Below are positions 47,766 through 56,419 of a stretch of DNA of 64,000 nucleotides, piece after piece. The notes beneath the pieces were generated by a model. That model ran no database searches. It was not told the DNA's origin and saw only the letters and a program-made list of their open reading frames with translations. This DNA is from Limibacillus halophilus (GTDB lineage: Bacteria > Pseudomonadota > Alphaproteobacteria > Kiloniellales > CECT-8803). The stretch lies in contig NZ_JACHXA010000001.1 in assembly GCF_014191775.1 (NCBI RefSeq), positions 62,001 to 126,000 on the forward strand. The letters run 5' to 3'. The translations under genes and the position numbers were made by a program. Each line of letters opens with the position of its first letter. The first letter of the stretch is position 1.

Positions 47766-49405
47766 AGACCGACGACCGCCATGTTTTCCGGGAAGCGGAT
47801 GCTGTAACCGAATCGCAGGTCCTTCACTTCGCCGGGTTCCGCATTCCAGCGCCAGGCAAGCACGCCCTTGCGCTCTTCCACATCGAATTCGCTGGGCGTG
47901 GTGCTTTCGTCCAACAACGCCACCTCGATCTCCTCGTGGCGGGAAACCGGCAACTGATCGAGCACCGATATCGCAATGGGCCGGGCGTGATGGTTCTGCA
48001 CCTTTATTGCGTAGAGCCTGCTTTCCTTGCGGTCATTGGCGATGATCCCGGCGCTCGCAACCTCGCCGGTCACCAGCCGGTACTCGACGGCGATGCGATC
48101 ATCCAGCCCGAAGGCGATCTCGCGGGTTTCGGAAGGGCGTAACAGCCCGAAACTCTGGCGCCCGACGAAGGCGCCGTCCCGGTAGATCGAGACTTCACCC
48201 GGAAGCAGCGGCGCGTCGCCGTCGTAGTCCAGTTCGCCCACCAGATAGGCAACCGGCGAGACCTTCGGCATGATCTTGGCACTCAGCGCCACCTCGAAGC
48301 CCCGTTCCTCCAGGCGCAGCTTGTGGGCCGCACCGTCGGCGGGCAAGGTGGCCCGGCCCGGCACCCGCCATTCGGCGGCGAACTCGCTGGCGACAATCTG
48401 TGCTTCCCAGCCAGCGCCGGCGGCATCCGCCAGCTCATTCTTACGCAAAGATTCCGACTCAGCCGCCGGTGCCTCGGCCAGTTTGTCCTGTGCCATGGAC
48501 GCGCGGCGGCGCGGATCGTATAGGTCGAGGAACCAGGGGCCCAGATTTGGCAAAGCGCCCATCTGGCGCGGTCGCGTGGTCGAAAGCGTCAGCGCCACCT
48601 GCGACCAATCCTCGCCGCTGTTCTGGGTCACCTCAGCAAGCTGGGTCAGCGCCAGCTTACCCTCGCTGGTGTCGAGGCGCGCATCATAGAGCGGCCGCCA
48701 CTGGGCCGCCTGTACCTGATAGGAAAGGTTGATCTCGGCCGATCCGGCCTCACTGGCCTCCAGCGCCAGGACCAGACTGTAGGTCTCCCGGCCCGGCGTT
48801 TGCAGGGCCGCCAGTTCCTGTTGCGTCGTCTCCAGCCGACGGATCAAGCCGCGCAGAGCCTTGCGGGCCTCGCGCTGGCGGGCGTAGGCCGCTTCGGACC
48901 CCTCGCCGATCAGGGTCAGCATCTGCCGCCAATGATCCGCCGAACGCGGCGCGGTGGTTTCTGCATCCTCGCTGCTGGCGGCAGCATCGATCAACGCGCC
49001 GACCAGATCGAGCTGCCGGTCGGCGACCCGCAAGCGGTCCTCCAGCATCGTCCTTTCGTCCTGCAGCGCCTCGATCTCGGCCTCCAGGCGGCGCACCTCG
49101 GCGCGCGGCGCAAGCGTGCTGTAGGCAAGGCGGCTCTCGACCGAGGCGATCCGCAGCCCGCCGTTCGTCGTGGCGACGCGGATGCTGCCGGGGTCAAGGG
49201 CGGCGGTCAGGCCCGATAGCTCCAACGTATCCGATCCGACCGACATGGCCAGCGCCAGGCGGCGCTCGATACGCGCACCCTGCGGATAAACCGTGACCGA
49301 ATCGATGGGGGCCTGGCTGAGTTCAATGGCCATCTTGGCATCCGCCACGAAGGGCGTTGCCACGGCCATGAAAAATGCGGCGCTGAAAATCCTGGTGGTC
49401 TGCAT
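47762..49405 (-). CDS. Secreted DUF4139 (mucoidy inhibitor-like) protein
   Basis: A 547-residue protein with a signal peptide (TTRIFSAAFFMAVATPFVADA). An N-terminal DUF4140 region (IDSVTVYPQGARIERRLALA) is followed by a coiled coil (EVRRLEAEIEALQDERTMLE through the RRLETTQQELAALQ repeat, about residues 100-195) and the DUF4139 beta domain (INLSYQVQAAQWRPLYDARL, LTQLAEVTQNSGEDW). Some homologues are annotated as inhibitors of mucoid growth, but the molecular function is unknown. GGGAG precedes the ATG. It ends in a 4-bp overlap with the DUF3095 gene. Confidence 0.86.
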   Translation of the reverse strand: MQTTRIFSAAFFMAVATPFVADAKMAIELSQAPIDSVTVYPQGARIERRLALAMSVGSDTLELSGLTAALDPGSIRVATTNGGLRIASVESRLAYSTLAPRAEVRRLEAEIEALQDERTMLEDRLRVADRQLDLVGALIDAAASSEDAETTAPRSADHWRQMLTLIGEGSEAAYARQREARKALRGLIRRLETTQQELAALQTPGRETYSLVLALEASEAGSAEINLSYQVQAAQWRPLYDARLDTSEGKLALTQLAEVTQNSGEDWSQVALTLSTTRPRQMGALPNLGPWFLDLYDPRRRASMAQDKLAEAPAAESESLRKNELADAAGAGWEAQIVASEFAAEWRVPGRATLPADGAAHKLRLEERGFEVALSAKIMPKVSPVAYLVGELDYDGDAPLLPGEVSIYRDGAFVGRQSFGLLRPSETREIAFGLDDRIAVEYRLVTGEVASAGIIANDRKESRLYAIKVQNHHARPIAISVLDQLPVSRHEEIEVALLDESTTPSEFDVEERKGVLAWRWNAEPGEVKDLRFGYSIRFPENMAVVGL

Positions 49406-49543
49406 GACGGCGTCTCCCTGAAACTCCCCCGGCACCGCAACTCCTGTTGCGACAAGAAGAGGGTCTTATGGGAATCCGTCAGCAAAAAGGCCCGTATGGG
49501 GCCAAAATAGGGCCGGTTCGTCTATGCGATTGAAGCAACGAGT

Positions 49544-49571
49544 ACCACCCCCGCCGTCGGACGGGGGTGGT
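49544..49571. terminator. GC-rich hairpin downstream of the beta-helix protein gene
   Basis: ACCACCCCCG (49544-49553) and CGGGGGTGGT (49562-49571) pair perfectly over 10 bp with an 8-nt loop. It lies about 40 bp past the stop of the secreted beta-helix gene, in the gap before the DUF4139 start. The T tract is poor on both strands, so the terminator assignment is moderate. Confidence 0.55.
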
Positions 49572-49608
49572 TGTAGATTCTAGGACCTACCCTTTCTGGA
49601 CCAAAGGC

Positions 49609-50619
49609 TCAGAGTAGAGGACCACAGCTATTGCTGAGCAGAGCGCCCGCTTCGTCCACGGTCGCGGTGCAGAGTGACCCGGAACTGCCCAAGCCGTCGA
49701 CGGCTAAATCGACATCAAGCTCACTGCCAATAAAAGTCACACCACTGCCACAAAAAACCGTTGCGTTTTCCGGTGTCACCAACCTTGAATCTCTGACAAT
49801 CACGCGGCTGCTACTACAAAAAATCAGCTCGGCATCGAAACCCACGATCTGTAGGTCCGATACACGCCCGACGCCACCGTTTTTTCGGAGAGTGTGTGGA
49901 AACAGAGTACTGTTATCCCCCACACCATCATTCTGGATCGTCGCCTGCCGCAACTCGCTGTTGTCCGCAAGGATCACAATTGCGGAAACGTCGCTGGTGT
50001 TTATGCCACGGATCAAGGTCACGTTCTGGCCCGAGCCCTCAACATCGACGAAGGATTTCATCACCACCGCATTGCCACCGCAGTCGAAGTCTCCAGGGCC
50101 CACCCTGACCAGATAGCCATTGCTGACCGAAGCATCGGTGATTCCAGCGATCGCATTACGCAGCGCCGTGCAGTTCTCCGTCGCCGTGCCATCGGCGCCC
50201 ACGACGACGACGTTGACCGGTTCCAGCTTGCCCACGACCTCCGCGTTCAAATCCTCCAGCAAAACGGCGCCGTTGTTGATCTTGTTGCTGGTGATCGAGT
50301 TGGTGGCCAGCGTCGAGGTGTTGATCGAACCCGGTATGAGTTTCAACGGGCTGATGGTGCCGTTCGCGATCTTGGCGCCGGTGACGGCCCCGCCGGAGAT
50401 CTTATTGCCGGTGATCGAGGTATTGGCGATGGTCGTGGTGTTGATCGAACCGGGGATCAGGTCCTGCGGACCCAGCGAGCCATCTTGAACGTCCGTCGAA
50501 TCCACGCAGCCGTTGCAAACCAGATCCGTGGCCAGTTGGGCTTGCGCCCGATCCACGGCTGCTAGGCCAACACCGAGACTGACGACAAGAGCTACAGTGA
50601 GAAAAAATCCAAAACGCAT
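49609..50619 (-). CDS. Secreted protein with 40-residue repeats and a predicted beta-helix domain
   Basis: A 336-residue exported protein. A signal peptide ends near DRAQA. After CNGCVDSTDVQDGSLGPQDL come two near-identical 40-residue segments (LIPGSINTTTIANTSITGNK and LIPGSINTSTLATNSITSNK), rich in Ile/Asn/Thr/Gly like surface-stalk proteins. From about residue 140 a short-strand pattern (GYLVRVGPGDFDCGGNAVVM, SFVDVEGSGQNVTLIRGI, SELRQATIQNDG) fits a pectate-lyase-like right-handed beta-helix. Cys pairs may form disulfides in the periplasm or outside. No enzyme motif recognised. A very AT-rich leader with dyads precedes it. Origin by transfer is possible. Confidence 0.72.
   Translation of the reverse strand: MRFGFFLTVALVVSLGVGLAAVDRAQAQLATDLVCNGCVDSTDVQDGSLGPQDLIPGSINTTTIANTSITGNKISGGAVTGAKIANGTISPLKLIPGSINTSTLATNSITSNKINNGAVLLEDLNAEVVGKLEPVNVVVVGADGTATENCTALRNAIAGITDASVSNGYLVRVGPGDFDCGGNAVVMKSFVDVEGSGQNVTLIRGINTSDVSAIVILADNSELRQATIQNDGVGDNSTLFPHTLRKNGGVGRVSDLQIVGFDAELIFCSSSRVIVRDSRLVTPENATVFCGSGVTFIGSELDVDLAVDGLGSSGSLCTATVDEAGALLSNSCGPLL
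50276..50460 (-). repeat. Two direct 60-bp-class repeats, 120 bp apart, inside the beta-helix protein gene
   Basis: Positions 50281-50340 and 50401-50460 align base for base with mostly synonymous or conservative differences. The 120-bp offset equals 40 residues. They encode the LIPGSINT...NKI segments and mark a tandem duplication in the stalk part of the protein. Confidence 0.8.
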
Positions 50620-50634
50620 ATCCGCCTCCCTTTG

Positions 50635-50720
50635 TATTTTTCTTTGTAGAATTATAAAGAAGGAGACGCTTTATTACGAAAATTAATATTAAAATTGATT
50701 TAATATTACAATATTAAGAC
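50635..50720. promoter_or_regulatory. AT-rich leader with TTAATATT dyads upstream of the beta-helix gene
   Basis: This stretch is strikingly AT-rich in a GC-rich window. It contains a perfect dyad TTAATATT (50700-50707) / AATATTAA (50710-50717) and a second overlapping copy, TTAATATTAA at 50683-50692, 17 bp away. It ends just before the GGGAGG ribosome site of the gene. A promoter or binding zone for an AT-preferring silencer such as a MucR/Ros-type protein is likely. Confidence 0.5.
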
Positions 50721-50877
50721 ATTCCGGAGGATTCTTGACACGTGGGTTCAGGTTACATGCTGGATTTCGGGTGTGCGCTGTTCGGCCTGCAGTAAAGTAG
50801 CTAGACACGAATCAGCGAAACACCCTCTGAATCTACACACCGGATGGCGCGCACTCCCTCGTCGAAACCATTGGAGG

Positions 50878-52023
50878 TTAGCCGGTTGTGTTTTTGCCGA
50901 CACGCACGAGGCGCGCAATTTCCTTACCCTGTAATCCGACAAGCAGCGGCTGCCGCACGCCGGGCAGGAAGGCCACGTCGTAAAGCTCTTCCACCGACCC
51001 GGTGATCTGGAGTTTGTGGACCACTTCCTTGGTCGCGATATTGATGACGTAGACCGCGCACTCCGGGTCACAGGCGCGCTTTTTCAACTCGTCATCGAGC
51101 GGTAATCCGGTGAAGACCTTGTTGCGCGGCTTGGAGACACCGACCAGTGCCACGTTGTTGGCAAGGCGAAGCCCGCGAACAAAGCCCGGGCACCAAACCA
51201 TGCGCTTGAACTCACCGTTCTTGCGATCAATCCAGCCCATCCAGCCGGTGCCGGCCTCGGTTATCCAAAGGCGTCCTTCATGCAGGCGCGGCGAATGCGG
51301 CATCGCCAACCCCTTGGCGATGACCTCGTTGGTCCGCACATCGATGACCTGGCCGCCATCGGCGCGATGCTCACGCCACGCGCCCTGCTTATTGGTCGGC
51401 GCGATGACCGTGACATAGGCAAGCTCACCCTTCTCAAGGCAGAAGCCGTTCAGGTGGCAGCGATCCTCGCCAACAATCTTGTCGATGAAGGGGGGCTTCC
51501 AAATCGGGGCGAAATTGCCGCTGTTCTCCAGCTCGGCAACGCAGTTGTACCCGGTGACGACCGCCAACAATCGCCCCTGGTTGTCGATCGCGACGTCATG
51601 CACATCGACCGCGCCGGTCACGTGGGATTTGCGCGGCAGGAAAACATGGTCCCAGCCCTCGTAAATGGCGCCCCGTTCCAACCCATTCTGGAACCGCCAC
51701 ACCTGCGCCGCACTGGACAGCAGGAACCCGTCGTTGGTTAGGTTGAGCGCCATGGCCTGACCGAAGTCGCGATCCGAGACGACCAACTTGCCTTCCCGTC
51801 CCGGGGCCAGCAACACAAGCTTCCCGGCCTCGTAGGTCGTGAAAGCAATGGAAGCGCCGACACGGCTCAACCATTGATGCAAATGCGCGGAGGTCGTGAG
51901 ATGCCAGGGCTTGACCGGCTCCTTGTTGGAACTATCGCCAACCAGCAACACGGACTCGTTGCTTGATTTGTTCTCGTCAGCCTTTGAATCAACCACCTTA
52001 TCCGTTGTCGCGCCGTCGGCCAT
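50878..52023 (-). CDS. TIGR03032 family protein of unknown function
   Basis: A 381-residue protein of the TIGR03032 family, probably a beta-propeller judging by the repeated four-strand pattern and motifs such as GRLLAVVTGYNCVAEL, RCHLNGFCLEKGELAYVTVI and MPHSPRLHEGRLWITEAGTG. Conserved YEAGKLVLLAPG lies near the N-terminus. No signal peptide; the first 40 residues are polar and probably disordered. Function unknown. It is divergent from the P450 gene across 140 bp. A strong G-rich ribosome site (GGGGGG) precedes the ATG. Confidence 0.82.
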   Translation of the reverse strand: MADGATTDKVVDSKADENKSSNESVLLVGDSSNKEPVKPWHLTTSAHLHQWLSRVGASIAFTTYEAGKLVLLAPGREGKLVVSDRDFGQAMALNLTNDGFLLSSAAQVWRFQNGLERGAIYEGWDHVFLPRKSHVTGAVDVHDVAIDNQGRLLAVVTGYNCVAELENSGNFAPIWKPPFIDKIVGEDRCHLNGFCLEKGELAYVTVIAPTNKQGAWREHRADGGQVIDVRTNEVIAKGLAMPHSPRLHEGRLWITEAGTGWMGWIDRKNGEFKRMVWCPGFVRGLRLANNVALVGVSKPRNKVFTGLPLDDELKKRACDPECAVYVINIATKEVVHKLQITGSVEELYDVAFLPGVRQPLLVGLQGKEIARLVRVGKNTTG

Positions 52024-52163
52024 AAGCCCCCCGATTCTTCGATTTCACGTTCAATTACCGCACCAAGTTGTAATCTAGAACAATCAAGCCTTGAAGGCCA
52101 ATCTCAGCCTATGGTCTTTTAATCAGGAAATTCTGGCCACCCGCGAACTTTTTTGGATCCATC

Positions 52164-53396
52164 ATGCAAAGTATACGCCAGCAAAAGACGGACAAATCCG
52201 AGGAGGCGCTTGCGTTCCTCAACGGGCTCACGTCCGAAATATTTGACCTGGCGGACAAGCAATCGGGGGCGCAGGACCTTTGCGACTTGAGATCCTTGAT
52301 CACACTCGACGATGCGGAGCTCATTCACGAAGCAGCCATGAATTCCGACGCCTTTATCAAGGAGTACAACCTCCTCAAGCTTCTTGGGCGCAATCGCTTC
52401 AATACGAACGGTCGGGAGTGGGAGATTCGGCGCGGGCTGACTCAGAAGTTCTTCTCCCAGGCCGGGCGCAGCAGCAATCGCGCGCGCGTTCACAGAACCT
52501 ATGCGCGCCGCCTTGAGGAAATCGTGGACCCGGACCGACCCTGGAGCCTGTTCGACGCCCTTCAGACCGGCGCCATCGACATTTTCTTCAAATCGTTGAA
52601 CGTAGAGATGGATATGGCAGGCTCGCGGAGGTTGATGTCGAGCTTTCGCAGCCTCTCACGATATCTACAGTATTTTTCCTGGCGACCCGACCGCCTGGAA
52701 AACCCGGCGGCGCTGGAGGCCGCGGCCAGACAACTCGACAACAATGTACGCATGATTGCCGAAGCGGCGCCCGGCGTGACGCTCCTGATGAGCGCGTTCG
52801 AAGAGCAGGTTGGCGATAGCATTGCCAACTTCGTCGGACGCCATGAGTTCTTCATGGCCTTCCTCGCTGGAATCGAGACCACGGTATCCAGCCTCTCGTG
52901 GGTTGCCCATGAGCTGGCCCGCCGACCGGCATTGCAGGAGGAGCTTGCCAACGGCCTGGGCAGTGAAAAGGGTGACGATAGAGCCTTGGCTTTCGCCCAT
53001 GAAACAATGCGCATGAGGCCGCCCCTACCGTTCGTCACCCGCGCCACGTCCAGGCAAGTCGACCTTGGTGGAATGGCGATCGATCCGGGCCACACGATCG
53101 TATTTTCGATTGCCGGTCTTCATCGAAAAGAACGCTATTGGACCGACCCGCTGCGGTTTTGGCCGGATCGGCCGGAGTTCACCGAGAAAACCGTGAACCG
53201 AAAGGCGTTCATCCCCTTTTTCGCGGGACCCCGAAAATGCGGCGGCGCGCGCCTGGCCATGTTGGAAGTTGAGGAGGCAACGAAGGTGATGCTGGAGCAG
53301 CTACGCCTGGAGATGCCCGACCGCGACCCGCCCTTCGATTATGCATTGACGCTGCGGCCAACGGGCTGGGATGACATCACCATGACCCGCCGATAG
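52164..53396 (+). CDS. Cytochrome P450
   Basis: A 410-residue haem monooxygenase. The haem-binding loop FFAGPRKCGGARLA places the thiolate ligand at Cys359. AFLAGIETTVSSLSWVAHEL is the I-helix oxygen-binding region and FAHETMRMRPP the ExxR motif; VTRATSRQVDLGGMAIDPG is also typical. It is soluble, with no N-terminal anchor, so it would need separate ferredoxin and reductase partners, none nearby. Convergent with the acyl carrier protein gene 15 bp away; P450s beside ACP and adenylating enzymes often hydroxylate carrier-bound acyl chains. Confidence 0.93.
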   Translation: MQSIRQQKTDKSEEALAFLNGLTSEIFDLADKQSGAQDLCDLRSLITLDDAELIHEAAMNSDAFIKEYNLLKLLGRNRFNTNGREWEIRRGLTQKFFSQAGRSSNRARVHRTYARRLEEIVDPDRPWSLFDALQTGAIDIFFKSLNVEMDMAGSRRLMSSFRSLSRYLQYFSWRPDRLENPAALEAAARQLDNNVRMIAEAAPGVTLLMSAFEEQVGDSIANFVGRHEFFMAFLAGIETTVSSLSWVAHELARRPALQEELANGLGSEKGDDRALAFAHETMRMRPPLPFVTRATSRQVDLGGMAIDPGHTIVFSIAGLHRKERYWTDPLRFWPDRPEFTEKTVNRKAFIPFFAGPRKCGGARLAMLEVEEATKVMLEQLRLEMPDRDPPFDYALTLRPTGWDDITMTRR

Positions 53397-53411
53397 ACGG
53401 CGCAAGTAGGC

Positions 53412-53678
53412 TCACCAGCTAGGAATGCGACCTTCCGGCAGCGTCCCGTCCTTAAGCAGCGCTGCGATATCTTCAAGATTCCGAATGGCCACGACCCAGG
53501 CTGCGGGTAGCTGCTTGCCAAGACGTTCTTCGATAGCCAGGAGCAGCCGCATATGCCCGAGGCTATCCCATTCCTGGGTTTCACCGACCTGGATATCATC
53601 CGCCAGCTCTTCTGGTGCCACGTTGAGCGCTTCTGCCAAAAAGGCTTTGGCGGCCACTATCTGATTCTTACTCTTCAA
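53412..53678 (-). CDS. Acyl carrier protein-like phosphopantetheine-binding protein
   Basis: An 88-residue carrier domain. WDSLGHMRLLLAIEERLG contains the DSL motif; Ser39 is the 4'-phosphopantetheine attachment site. Length and the four-helix pattern are normal for an ACP, but the surroundings are not those of fatty acid synthesis. It follows the adenylating enzyme gene on the same strand by 41 bp, so it is probably loaded by that enzyme. Confidence 0.88.
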   Translation of the reverse strand: MKSKNQIVAAKAFLAEALNVAPEELADDIQVGETQEWDSLGHMRLLLAIEERLGKQLPAAWVVAIRNLEDIAALLKDGTLPEGRIPSW

Positions 53679-53719
53679 GGCATCGTTCTCCTCTTGCCGC
53701 AGCCTCGGTCACTCCTGTG

Positions 53720-55177
53720 CTACCCCTTTGAGGCAAGGCAGGCTTCCCGCACGATATCGCGATTGATCTTACCCCGGTCGGTTTTCGGGATCTCTCCGAC
53801 AACGAACCACCGCTCCGGGATGCATTCCTGACGGATATAATCGGTGCACCAGCGCTTGAGAATCTGGGGCGTGGCCTCCGCCGCGTCACCCAGGCGCACG
53901 GCCACCGCAACCGTCTCGCCGCTGATAGGGTCCGGCAGGCCAAACGCACAGGCCTCCAGAACGTCCGGGTGCCGTTCCAACAACAGGTCTATCTCCTCTG
54001 GCAGGACTTTCATGCCCGCGCGATTGATCTCGTTCTTACGGCGGCCAACCAATTGAACGACACCATCTTCGTCGATCCGACCATGATCGCCCGTTCGGTA
54101 CCACCCATCCTGGATTACCTCGGCAGTCAGGTCCGGACGCTTGTAGTACCCCACCATCAAGGATGGCGTCTTCAACAAGACCTCACCTTCCCCGACCTTC
54201 AAGACCTCTCCCTCGGCGCTCAAAACGGCGGCTTCTCCGCCCCACATGCTGCCAACCAAGCCATCCCGATGCTGTCCAGCCTCCGGTCCCGCGCCCGCCG
54301 TCCAGTTGGCTGTTTCAGTCAGGCCATAGAGGTTCCAGACCGCGGCGCCGCCGGTCCAGGTTTCGATGGCTTGCCACAGGTCGGCGGCGAGCGGCGCCGA
54401 ACCGACGTGTACGCGTTTCAAGCTTGCCCTCACGGGTGGCGGCCCGGCCCGCAGGGCAACCTTCCAGAAGGACGGAACCGAACTCATGAAGGTCACCGCC
54501 TCGGCATCGATGTGAGACGCAAGGCGCGCTGCGCCGTCAACGCCGGGATTACAATACAAAAGCAGCCGACATCCCGCCGCCAACGGCGTCAGGCAGTTGC
54601 CGATCAAGCCATGCCCGAAGTGCGTGGGCAAAACGCAAAGGCTGTGCTTTAGCTCGTCGACGCTCAGATGCTCGAGGTTGAGGCGAAGCCGTGCGCGCAG
54701 GGTCGCCGCGCTATGGACGACACCCTTGGGTGTGCCCGTTGTACCGGAAGTAAAGAGAATCAGGGCCGGCCAATCCTCATCGGGCAAAAGATCCGTCTCC
54801 GCCACGGGGTCCGCTGTGATCCCGGTATCACTCCATAGGTCCAGCAGTGGCACGCCGCCGATCTCGCTAGAGCCCTCCTCCAACGGCGTGCGGCTCATTA
54901 CCTTCGGCTCCACGAAAGCAAGCACGTGCTCTACTTCATTGCGCGTCAAGGAAGGGTTCGTACAGACCGCCGTGGCGCGGAGTGACCAGACCGCGAAAAG
55001 CTCCGAAAAAAACCGCGCCGTGCCACCGTGTCCGATCACAACGTTGTCGCCGGCGCCCACCCCGGCGGCCTGGAACCCCGCGCGGCATCGGGCCATGCCG
55101 GCGCGCAAGTCATCGGCTGTCCAGACTTCACCGCTGCGTACGTCTTTGATCTCACCTAGGGAACGACTGAGCAGCAT
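53720..55177 (-). CDS. AMP-binding acyl-adenylating enzyme (acyl-CoA/ACP ligase family)
   Basis: A 485-residue ANL-superfamily enzyme that activates a carboxylate as acyl-AMP. LFTSGTTGTPKGVVHS (141-156) is motif A3; VWNLYGLTETANW and YRTGDHGRIDEDGVVQLVGR are A5 and A7; KTDRGKINRDIV carries the terminal catalytic Lys470. The acyl-pocket sequence does not tell the substrate. The adjacent ACP suggests acyl transfer to a carrier protein rather than CoA. It sits between the GNAT and ACP genes. Confidence 0.88.
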   Translation of the reverse strand: MLLSRSLGEIKDVRSGEVWTADDLRAGMARCRAGFQAAGVGAGDNVVIGHGGTARFFSELFAVWSLRATAVCTNPSLTRNEVEHVLAFVEPKVMSRTPLEEGSSEIGGVPLLDLWSDTGITADPVAETDLLPDEDWPALILFTSGTTGTPKGVVHSAATLRARLRLNLEHLSVDELKHSLCVLPTHFGHGLIGNCLTPLAAGCRLLLYCNPGVDGAARLASHIDAEAVTFMSSVPSFWKVALRAGPPPVRASLKRVHVGSAPLAADLWQAIETWTGGAAVWNLYGLTETANWTAGAGPEAGQHRDGLVGSMWGGEAAVLSAEGEVLKVGEGEVLLKTPSLMVGYYKRPDLTAEVIQDGWYRTGDHGRIDEDGVVQLVGRRKNEINRAGMKVLPEEIDLLLERHPDVLEACAFGLPDPISGETVAVAVRLGDAAEATPQILKRWCTDYIRQECIPERWFVVGEIPKTDRGKINRDIVREACLASKG

Positions 55178-55236
55178 GGGTTACCGAACCTCGACTTTGG
55201 TATTTTGGAGACAAGACAAACGGAGAAAAGCAGGTG

Positions 55237-55887
55237 TCATGCCTTCTTCTTGCTAACACCGGAAGTTTTCCTCTGCGCCGCGCTCCCCTTCTTCTTTCGA
55301 GCTTCCCATTCTTCGGGAAACAACGCGAAATGGTAGACATCGGCCCGGCCGCCGCCAACAAAGGGGACGTCGCTCCGCTGCACGCCCTCGCAGGTAAAAC
55401 CCATCGTCAGATAGTTGAAAATGGAGGGATAGTTGCGGCCGATCACGAGGCCTTTGAACTTCACCATCTTCATCCGTTTGAACGCCAACTCCACCAGGAC
55501 CGCCCGAACTTCCGGGACCACGTTCTTACCCCAATAGCTGCGGTCCAGGACGACATTGGATTTGGCGATGGCTGATTCCTTGTTCGTCAACAAACTCATG
55601 AAGCCGATGAGTTCTTTGGACTCCTTGACGAAGATGCCGAAATGAAAGTTGTTCTTGTTGTCGAACCAGTGGATATGCTTGACCGCGCGCTCGTGCGTCC
55701 AACTCTGCGGCTTGCGGTTGTTGCCGAGCTGGGTTTCCTCGTCGTTCCACCAACTTACATAGCGCGCGTTGACATCGGCCGGTCGCATCGGCCGTACGAT
55801 GAAGCGCTTTGTTTCAAACCGAAAGGGACGATCTGGAGAAGGCTGCGTGAACAGTTTGGTGTAGGTGTCTTCAGTCTTCTCATCCAT
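55237..55887 (-). CDS. GNAT-family acyltransferase (RimJ/RimL-like)
   Basis: A 216-residue GNAT. FETKRFIVRPMRPADVNARYVSW is the N-terminal segment; FGIFVKESKELIGFMSLL is the strand 4 region; VVLDRSYWGKNVVPEVRAVL is motif A (acyl-CoA pyrophosphate loop with Gly-Lys); GRNYPSIFNYLTMGFTCEGV is motif B. The C-terminus is Lys-rich. The acceptor is unknown. It lies between the HlyC-like gene and the adenylating enzyme gene in the same direction. Confidence 0.84.
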   Translation of the reverse strand: MDEKTEDTYTKLFTQPSPDRPFRFETKRFIVRPMRPADVNARYVSWWNDEETQLGNNRKPQSWTHERAVKHIHWFDNKNNFHFGIFVKESKELIGFMSLLTNKESAIAKSNVVLDRSYWGKNVVPEVRAVLVELAFKRMKMVKFKGLVIGRNYPSIFNYLTMGFTCEGVQRSDVPFVGGGRADVYHFALFPEEWEARKKKGSAAQRKTSGVSKKKA

Positions 55888-55966
55888 CTGCTTATCTCGC
55901 TCTCAGTTGGGGGGCGGGTGCTCTACCGTTGCGTTTAGTGGACGACCGAAACGCCTGCTCCCGTAA

Positions 55967-56380
55967 TCAAACCTTGACCCGCAGCGGGCGTGCCTTGCCG
56001 TTCTTTACCCTGCGGCCGATCAAGGGGTAATCAGGGTAACGTTCCTTCAGCGCCTTGCGCTGGGCCCGAACCACCTTGGCGCTCGCGGCCGCCACGCTGA
56101 ACAAAAGAACTGTGTCCCCACCGTTGCATTCTGCAAAGGTTGGGGTTTTCTCCGCATTTGCCCAGGCTTCGGCGACCTCCATAGAGCAGAGGCCCCAGCC
56201 AAGAAATCCGACCACTTTCTGGTCTTCCAGGCTGATCAGGTAATGCTTACGTTCGATTTGCCCCAGAAGCGTTCCGATGAATTGCTGCGTCGGCTGAACC
56301 GAAAAAGGGCGGCGCGTGGCAAGAAACGATGCGGCTAGTCCCAGAGCGAATGCCGGTCTTGGAAACTGCATGTGCTGCAT
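55967..56380 (-). CDS. Putative HlyC-like lysine acyltransferase (toxin-activating family)
   Basis: A 137-residue protein that looks like the small HlyC/toxin-activating lysine acyltransferases, which transfer fatty acyl groups from acyl-ACP to lysines of RTX toxins. Shared layout: ALGLAASFLATRR, LGQIERKHYLI, VVGFLGWGLCSMEVAEAWAN, and GGDTVLLFSVAAAS. The His that serves HlyC at its SPxH motif is not present at the corresponding place; His elsewhere (KHYLI) might substitute. Family call is by eye and moderate. It sits between IalB and GNAT genes near an ACP and ligase, the partners expected for this chemistry. Confidence 0.55.
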   Translation of the reverse strand: MQHMQFPRPAFALGLAASFLATRRPFSVQPTQQFIGTLLGQIERKHYLISLEDQKVVGFLGWGLCSMEVAEAWANAEKTPTFAECNGGDTVLLFSVAAASAKVVRAQRKALKERYPDYPLIGRRVKNGKARPLRVKV

Positions 56381-56419
56381 AGTTGGTCGATCTGCCTTTT
56401 CTCTAGTTTCTATGCCGGT

